In this document: positions 59,219 through 64,000 of the stretch, in pieces | Position numbering within the stretch: the stretch's first letter is position 1 | How the letters are laid out: every line of letters begins with the position of its first letter | DNA from: Pedobacter rhizosphaerae | GTDB taxonomy: Bacteria; Bacteroidota; Bacteroidia; Sphingobacteriales; Sphingobacteriaceae | DNA: 64,000 bases | Assembly (NCBI RefSeq): GCF_900111155.1 | Contig: NZ_FOGG01000005.1 | Location: 186,001 to 250,000 of the forward strand | Reading direction: 5' to 3' | Position numbers and translations under genes: made by a program | The notes under the pieces: model-generated | The model's input: only the letters and a program-made list of their open reading frames with translations | Told to the model about the DNA's origin: nothing | Database searches by the model: none

Positions 59219-60151
59219 ATGGAAATTAGGCTTTCAGAACATTCAACGGGAAAAACCATTTATCAACAGGTTTACCCTGATAATTTTAACAGCACTTTAG
59301 ATGTACAAGAAGAAGATCGTAAGTTTAGTACAGCAAGTTATGATATAAATCTATCAGAAAACTGGTTCGAAGGGATTCATATCGCCCATTTCAATATTCA
59401 TTCTGCTGAAACCCAGCATTTCTGTTTAGCATGTGATGAGGGACATTTAGGATTTTTCTTTTGTTTATCAGGGATAGTTCACAGCTATAGCGATGACCTG
59501 AAGCAACGGTTGTTTTCAATTAAGCAAAACCAATTTTATATCGATAGTCATTCCAAGAAAAATACCACTTTCAGCACTATGGCTGTTCAGGGTATTCTGA
59601 TCAGATTAACTCAGGATTATTATCGAAAGATTGTTAATGAGGAATCCGAATCTGACATTTCTTCTTCCTTACCATGGGAAATGCCTTTTGAAGTTAAAAA
59701 CATTGTAAAGGGATTGACGATAGCCCCGTTTAAAGGAAGAGCAAAAAGACTATTTATAGAATCGAAGATCTTGGAAATATTAGTCTACTACATCAATCAG
59801 CAGCCTGAGGTAAGTGCTTCTGGTATGAAAGAGGAAGATGTAAAAAAAATCCTGTTGGCTAAGGCAATTGTAGAGGATAATATCCAAAAACCTTATTCTA
59901 TTATTGAGCTCTCCAGAAAAGCAGGCTTAAACGATTATAAATTAAAAAAAGGATTTAAAGAAATAATCGGTCATACCGTTTTTGGCTATCTCAACCATAT
60001 CCGCATGGAAAAAGCCTACCAATTGCTTTACAGCGAAAAAAAGGCGGTAAATGAAGTTTCCTTTCTTGTTGGCTATAAAAATTCACAACATTTTATTACC
60101 GCTTTCAAAAAGAAATTCAATATCCTGCCAGGATCACTGAAAAGGATTTAA
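59219..60151 (+). CDS. AraC-family transcriptional regulator
   Basis: A 310-residue regulator. The C-terminal 100 residues contain two helix-turn-helices (SIIELSRKAGLNDYKLKKGFKEIIGHTVFGYLNHIRMEKA and the GYKNSQHFITAFKKKFNILPG end). The N-terminal 200 residues are a cupin-like ligand or effector domain. It is divergent from hmuRY, so control of heme uptake is likely, in the manner of iron/heme AraC regulators. The effector is unknown. Confidence 0.9.
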   Translation: MEIRLSEHSTGKTIYQQVYPDNFNSTLDVQEEDRKFSTASYDINLSENWFEGIHIAHFNIHSAETQHFCLACDEGHLGFFFCLSGIVHSYSDDLKQRLFSIKQNQFYIDSHSKKNTTFSTMAVQGILIRLTQDYYRKIVNEESESDISSSLPWEMPFEVKNIVKGLTIAPFKGRAKRLFIESKILEILVYYINQQPEVSASGMKEEDVKKILLAKAIVEDNIQKPYSIIELSRKAGLNDYKLKKGFKEIIGHTVFGYLNHIRMEKAYQLLYSEKKAVNEVSFLVGYKNSQHFITAFKKKFNILPGSLKRI

Positions 60152-60157
60152 ACTTAG

Positions 60158-60173
60158 CGCAAACGTTTGATTA
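60158..60173. promoter_or_regulatory. LacI-type operator-like site, downstream copy
   Basis: cgcaaacgtttgatta, centred on the palindrome caaacgtttg, lies between the convergent AraC and LacI stops. It is the exact reverse complement of the site at 61242-61257. Confidence 0.7.
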
Positions 60174-60175
60174 GA

Positions 60176-61192
60176 TTATTCTTCAACATTATTGATAATC
60201 AAATCAGACTCTACAATGGTGTTATAATAGGCTTGCGTTTCTGCATTTGGACTGTTAATTAAATCTAAAAGGATATTAGCCGCCTTCTGTCCCTGTAAAT
60301 ATGGGTATTGCTCTACAGAAGCCACAGGAGTATGGTCTAAATAGCTGATAATAGGCAGATTGGCGTAGCTTACCACATCAAATTCATCAATGACATTCAG
60401 TTTCTTAAAGTATTTAATTAAAAACAAAGCTACGTAATCATTAAAGGCTACAATTGCCGTTGGTCTTCTTTTATGATTTAAAAATTGATTTGCTGCCTCT
60501 ATAGTGCCTTGTTCAGTTAAATCACAATTGATGATCAATGATGGATCTACTTTTAAACGATTAAAGGTAATGGCCTGCATGTAACCATCTTTTCTTTCGT
60601 CGCTGGCGTACAAAGTATTCGGGCCATTAATCATTCCAATACTTCTATGGCCTTTTTTCAATAAATAGTTAACGGCCTTTACCGTAGCACTTTCCAAACT
60701 GCAAGCCACATAGTGTACATTCTTGAAAGGAGGAATCCGATCAAAAAATACTACAGGAATATTAAAAGAGTTAAGCTTTTCGAAATGATCGAATTTGGAA
60801 GTGTCTTTGCTTATAGAAACTAACAGCCCATCTACCCGTTGATTCTTCATTTTTTCTACCAGCTTAACTTCCTGCTCATAATTATCGTGCGATTGCGCAA
60901 AAATTACCGTGTAGTTCTTTTTAAGTGCTTCATCTTCAATTGCAGAAATTGCAGTAGAGAAAAAGTGCTCAGATAGCTCCGGTAAAATTACACCAATTGT
61001 GTAAGTTTTACCCTTCTGAAAAAGAATAGCCGCATTATTTGGTTCGTAGTTAAGCGATTTAGCCAGTTGTTTAATCTTTTCTCTTGTCACTGCTCCAATG
61101 CTCGGATGGTCGTGCAGACCTCTAGAAACACTTGATGGAGAAATGTTTAAGATTCTGGCAATTTCCTTTATGGTTGTTGGTTTTGATTGCAT
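60176..61192 (-). CDS. LacI-family transcriptional regulator
   Basis: A 338-residue repressor-type protein. The N-terminal HTH is TTIKEIARILNISPSSVSRGLHDHPSIG and the hinge is LNYEPNNAA. A periplasmic-binding-protein-like domain follows (YTIGVILPELSEHFFS, VDGLLVSISKD, PVVFFDRIPP, RRPTAIVAFNDYVALF). It probably binds the caaacgtttg sites that flank the gene and so represses itself. The ligand, usually a sugar, is unknown; no sugar operon is next to it. Confidence 0.94.
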   Translation of the reverse strand: MQSKPTTIKEIARILNISPSSVSRGLHDHPSIGAVTREKIKQLAKSLNYEPNNAAILFQKGKTYTIGVILPELSEHFFSTAISAIEDEALKKNYTVIFAQSHDNYEQEVKLVEKMKNQRVDGLLVSISKDTSKFDHFEKLNSFNIPVVFFDRIPPFKNVHYVACSLESATVKAVNYLLKKGHRSIGMINGPNTLYASDERKDGYMQAITFNRLKVDPSLIINCDLTEQGTIEAANQFLNHKRRPTAIVAFNDYVALFLIKYFKKLNVIDEFDVVSYANLPIISYLDHTPVASVEQYPYLQGQKAANILLDLINSPNAETQAYYNTIVESDLIINNVEE

Positions 61193-61241
61193 TCTAACGG
61201 CTAAGCTAATTAAATTTCTTCTAACTATAATAATACGAAAT

Positions 61242-61257
61242 TAATCAAACGTTTGCG
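61242..61257. promoter_or_regulatory. LacI-type operator-like site, promoter copy
   Basis: taatcaaacgtttgcg, 50 bp upstream of the LacI start. The caaacgtttgcg half resembles the PurR-type consensus (acgcaaacgtttgcgt), which supports binding by a LacI-family protein. Confidence 0.75.
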
Positions 61258-61334
61258 TGTTTTTTTATCCTAATTTATTTTACCTCTCAGGGTAATATGG
61301 GTAGATTCGGTTATACATCTCTTCAAAATAAAAA

Positions 61335-61361
61335 ACGGGAAGTGTTCGTACCACTTCCCGT
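61335..61361 (-). terminator. orphan hairpin, terminator-like on the minus strand
   Basis: acgggaagtg (61335-61344) / cacttcccgt (61352-61361), perfect 10-bp stem; on the minus strand it is followed by a T-rich run. No annotated minus-strand gene ends here. Confidence 0.6.
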
Positions 61362-61736
61362 CAAAATTTTGGGATTAAATCCTAAAGAGAATCTCATTAG
61401 GAAACAAAAAGTTATCTAAGCTATAATGTTAAAACCCAGTTTCAAAGTTATGAATTTTTGTACATTCTTTAATGGCGTATTTAAAATACGAAACATCTAT
61501 TCTATGAGGTGGCTTTACCCTGCTAAAGAATGAAACTACAACAGTGCTAATCTCGCTGCCGCAGTAGCAGGCCAATATGCCGGCTCGGATGATAACAATC
61601 AAACCATGTTGTTACTGAAATAGGTTGGTTGAGTTAAATAGGAGTATCTTTGGGTTACCAAGGGCAATTTTTATTTACAAAAGGCCAACACTTTTAAAAT
61701 AGGATATCCATACTTTAGTTTAAATAAAGTTTAAAT

Positions 61737-62831
61737 ATGCTTATTACATTATACATTGCAGTCATTTTTATTATTCTGTTTATTACCATTATTAATCTCC
61801 CGGTGTTTGGAAAATTGCCTAATGGATTAAGATTAGCAGCCATAAGGCATCAACCCAATTATAAAAATGGTTCATTACAAAATCTTTCTGTAACCCCCAT
61901 GCAACCAGAAGGAATCTCTTTTTTTACGGTACTAAAAGAATTTCTCTTCGGCAAACATCCGGATAAATCGCCGGTTAACGCGCTGCCATACATTAAACCT
62001 CAACTCCATACCGTACCCGGTCATTCGGAAACAGAAATCATATGGTTTGGTCATTCGTCTTATCTCATTAAAATTAATGGTTACCGGATTTTGGTTGATC
62101 CAATTTTTAGTAAAACCCCATCGCCCTTTTCATTTGTTGGAGGTAAGGCCTTCAAGGGAACTGATTTTGTTAAAGCTGAGGATTTTGAAAATCTCGACGT
62201 TTTAGTCATTACTCATGATCATTATGATCACCTCGATTACCAAAGTGTTTTAAAAATAGCCCCCAAAACAACGAAGATTGTAACTTCATTGGGTGTTGGC
62301 GCTCACCTGGAAAAATGGGGGATTTCTGCTGATAAAATTAACGAACTTGCCTGGGACGAATCTGTAAGTATTTCAGCAGGTATTAATTTTACCGCAGTTC
62401 CTGCAAGACATTTCACCGGTAGGAAGTTTAAGCGCAATCAAACTTTATGGTCGGCATTTATCCTGCAAACTCCAGATCAGAAATTATTTTTAGGCGGAGA
62501 CTCAGGTTACGATACTCATTTTGCGGAAATTGGTCAGCAATATGGCCCTTTCGATATCGCTATGCTGGAATGTGGTCAATATAATGCTTACTGGCCATAT
62601 ATACACATGTTTCCAGAGCAAACCGTACAAGCTGCTATCGATTTAAAAGCCCGGGTTTTATTACCTGTTCATTGGGCGAAATTTAGCCTGGCTATGCATC
62701 CCTGGAATGAGCCGATAGAAAGGGTAGTGGTTGCTGCTAATCACCTTAAGCAGCCCATTGTAACACCTAAATTGGGCGAAACAATTGTATTGAATAAATA
62801 TTTGCCCACTCAAAAATGGTGGAATAATTAG
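61737..62831 (+). CDS. membrane-anchored MBL-fold hydrolase (NAPE-PLD/UlaG-like)
   Basis: A 364-residue protein with one N-terminal TM helix (residues 2-22) and a metallo-beta-lactamase fold. The metal motif is THDHYDHLD (HxHxDH). The first strand shows IIWFGHSSYLIKINGYRILVDPIFS, as in UlaG- and NAPE-PLD-like lactonase/phosphodiesterase proteins. GGDSGYDTHF and LLPVHWAKFSL supply later ligands. It probably hydrolyses a phosphodiester or lactone facing the periplasm or cytoplasm; substrate unknown. Confidence 0.9.
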   Translation: MLITLYIAVIFIILFITIINLPVFGKLPNGLRLAAIRHQPNYKNGSLQNLSVTPMQPEGISFFTVLKEFLFGKHPDKSPVNALPYIKPQLHTVPGHSETEIIWFGHSSYLIKINGYRILVDPIFSKTPSPFSFVGGKAFKGTDFVKAEDFENLDVLVITHDHYDHLDYQSVLKIAPKTTKIVTSLGVGAHLEKWGISADKINELAWDESVSISAGINFTAVPARHFTGRKFKRNQTLWSAFILQTPDQKLFLGGDSGYDTHFAEIGQQYGPFDIAMLECGQYNAYWPYIHMFPEQTVQAAIDLKARVLLPVHWAKFSLAMHPWNEPIERVVVAANHLKQPIVTPKLGETIVLNKYLPTQKWWNN

Positions 62832-62878
62832 TAAACAATAATCGTGATTTGGTGTTTACATTTAAACCAATTACCATT

Positions 62879-63241
62879 ATGAAAACTGATCTAGTAGAAA
62901 TTTTTCAAACCATAAGAGCGAGTATACAACCTTATGCTTCCCGTGGTTATACTGTTCACGAAAATTCTGAGACGGGATATGACCTTTATAGTGAAAAAAA
63001 TATTGAGGTGGAAGGTGAAAAAATTACAGAACGTTTCTTTATTGGGGTATATATTAATGGAAATCAGGTAGAAGTGAAGCTAAATACAGTCGAATTTGAA
63101 GCATCAAATCAAGAACTTGTTGATTTTGGATCTAACCATAAAGGATTTAAGCTAAGTAGGTTAACAGATGCAAGCCTTAAAGAGGTTGAAATATTTACCG
63201 AAATTATTCACGTACATTTTAAAGAAAAAGAGTGGATTTAA
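62879..63241 (+). CDS. small protein of unknown function
   Basis: A 120-residue protein from ATG at 62879 (MKTDLVEIFQTIRASIQPY). An upstream GTG/ATG at 62849 would add ten residues and is less likely. Beta-rich with acidic patches (ENSETGYDLYSEKNIEVEGEKITE, VKLNTVEFEASNQELVDFG). No motif recognised. Confidence 0.65.
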   Translation: MKTDLVEIFQTIRASIQPYASRGYTVHENSETGYDLYSEKNIEVEGEKITERFFIGVYINGNQVEVKLNTVEFEASNQELVDFGSNHKGFKLSRLTDASLKEVEIFTEIIHVHFKEKEWI

Positions 63242-63290
63242 ATTCGGATAGCTAAATTTGCAGCTCATCAGGATTTAAGCACCTCAGTCA

Positions 63291-64000
63291 TTGAATATCC
63301 CCGGAGAAGAAAATAATAAAAATACCTGGCATCGGAGTTTCATACTTGAGCTGGAGCGCACAGGTATAACATATCAACTTCTTTCCTCTATATTATCCCA
63401 TACACTTCAGTTAACTGAACATCTGGCGATAAGTCTTATCGATATCCAAACGCCATATTTACCAGACCAACTGGTTCATGAACAAGCCTTATTTTTGCAA
63501 AATAAGATTAAGTTGGTTTATCTCTGGGAAGATGTATGGCTTACCAAACCTCAACAGGTTATGGCGAGGGTGCAGTCCCTCCTTGGGATAAATAAGCGTA
63601 TTCACGGTAGAAAAACCCAGGTAAAAAGAATAAGCAAGCCTGTAGCAGATCAATTTTTAAACCATAATCATTTGCAAGGTGCGGTAAGCGCCAGATACAA
63701 GTATGGCTTGATCCTGCAAGAGGAACTGGTTGCTGTAGCTACATTTTCTGCGCTTAGAAAAATGAACTTTGCTGAAAATTATAAATCTGCAGAGTTGATT
63801 AGGTTTGCGGTAAAGGCTGGATATTCAGTAACCGGAGGCTTAAGTAAGCTAATTGCCGGTTTCAAAGAGGATTTAGAACCCCAGGACATTATGACCTATG
63901 CAGATAGAGATTGGTCTGCAGGAGACGCTTACCATAGATTGGGATTCCAGCAGACCGGCATATTAGAACCACAATATTTTGTGCTAACCGAAAATCTGCA
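63291..64000 (+). CDS. Mom-like/GNAT-fold protein, N-terminal part, cut by window end
   Basis: An open frame from TTG at 63291 to the window end, 236 codons without stop; in-frame TAA at 63276 precedes it. The second half (LQGAVSARYKYGLILQEELVAVATFSALRK, ELIRFAVKAGYSVTGGLSKLIAGF, IMTYADRDWSAGDAYHRLGFQQTG) matches the Mom-like GNAT-fold family found in phages and Bacteroidota. No ATG is available near the start, so TTG or a sequence-specific start is assumed. Function would be acyl transfer or DNA/base modification; not established. Confidence 0.65.
   Translation, partial: MNIPGEENNKNTWHRSFILELERTGITYQLLSSILSHTLQLTEHLAISLIDIQTPYLPDQLVHEQALFLQNKIKLVYLWEDVWLTKPQQVMARVQSLLGINKRIHGRKTQVKRISKPVADQFLNHNHLQGAVSARYKYGLILQEELVAVATFSALRKMNFAENYKSAELIRFAVKAGYSVTGGLSKLIAGFKEDLEPQDIMTYADRDWSAGDAYHRLGFQQTGILEPQYFVLTENL

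Larger units (their letters stand above)
61193..61736. other. intergenic between LacI and MBL-hydrolase genes
   Basis: A 544-bp gap containing the LacI-gene promoter with the operator at 61242-61257, a minus-oriented hairpin at 61335-61361, a short palindrome cgtattt-a-aaatacg near 61475, and a weak coding-like stretch at about 61530-61621 that I could not assign. No gene is called. Confidence 0.55.

Noticed and set aside
61530..61621. Remnant of a coding sequence ending ..NQTMLLLK
   Set aside because: Only about 30 codons open, no start and no recognisable family; may be chance.
1..64000. tRNA, rRNA, prophage or IS elements
   Set aside because: None recognised on reading; a tRNA or IS search tool was not available, so short tRNAs cannot be excluded fully.

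Overview
The window reads as chromosome of a Bacteroidota bacterium, most likely Sphingobacteriaceae and Pedobacter-like. The reasons are a low-GC, AT-rich intergenic style, a SusC/SusD pair, HmuY- and BtuG-type surface lipoproteins, DUF5689 and DUF6580 families, many lipoproteins with an S/A-C-K-K-D type N-terminus, and TAnnTTTG-like -7 promoter elements. This placement is inferred from family content, not from a marker gene. No rRNA, tRNA, CRISPR array, transposase or prophage was recognised.

Layout: (1) 1-9367 is a rightward organophosphate-scavenging locus: SusC (cut by the window start), SusD-like, DUF5689 lipoprotein, calcineurin-type phosphoesterase, glycerophosphodiester phosphodiesterase, a GlpT-type glycerol-3-phosphate permease and an SGNH esterase. 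(2) 9359-12942 holds bioD-bioF, an LTxxQ periplasmic protein, and an autocleavable HTH-S24 regulator divergent from a GIY-YIG-like protein that lacks the catalytic Glu. (3) 12943-24122 carries a tandem hairpin repeat, a 1057-residue metallopeptidase/propeller/barrel protein, PBP1A, PPK2, a GH29 fucosidase, repeat array A, an HPP membrane protein and a beta-lactamase-fold hydrolase.

(4) 24200-36023 is the centrepiece, a vitamin B12 capture and salvage region. It has two homologous cobalamin riboswitches, each leading a TonB-dependent BtuB. The first leader is followed by a BtuG-like propeller lipoprotein, a PKD-type surface lipoprotein and a second propeller. The second is followed by a DUF6580 inner-membrane protein. 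A BtuF-like protein without a signal peptide, a small secreted unknown, a zinc-site-less sirtuin and a DUF71/COG2102 ATP-binding protein of the predicted B12-salvage type come next. No BtuC/BtuD is present in the window.

(5) 36150-48495 is mixed housekeeping: glycine-zipper lipoprotein, Dabb protein, the 1.3-kb repeat array B, a CrtA-like pair, free-Met sulfoxide reductase, 3-methyladenine glycosylase, bestrophin, class IV deacetylase, TruC, a glycosyltransferase fused to an alpha/alpha barrel, and Ku. (6) 48866-63241 holds a secreted esterase, a SpoIIAA-like protein, MscS, a bacteriophytochrome with response regulators and heme oxygenase, a histone H1-like protein, hmuRY heme uptake with a divergent AraC regulator, a LacI regulator flanked on both sides by the same 16-bp operator-like sequence in inverted orientation, and an MBL-fold hydrolase. 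Heme uptake, heme oxygenase (biliverdin) and phytochrome lie within 9 kb and make a plausible supply chain. (7) 63291-64000 is the start of a Mom-like/GNAT-fold gene cut by the window end.

Repeats are a notable second layer: two arrays of the same complex repeat family sit sense-strand downstream of unrelated genes about 15 kb apart, alongside GGTCCGTG palindromes, a 178-bp element with 19-bp inverted ends, and several strong hairpin terminators.
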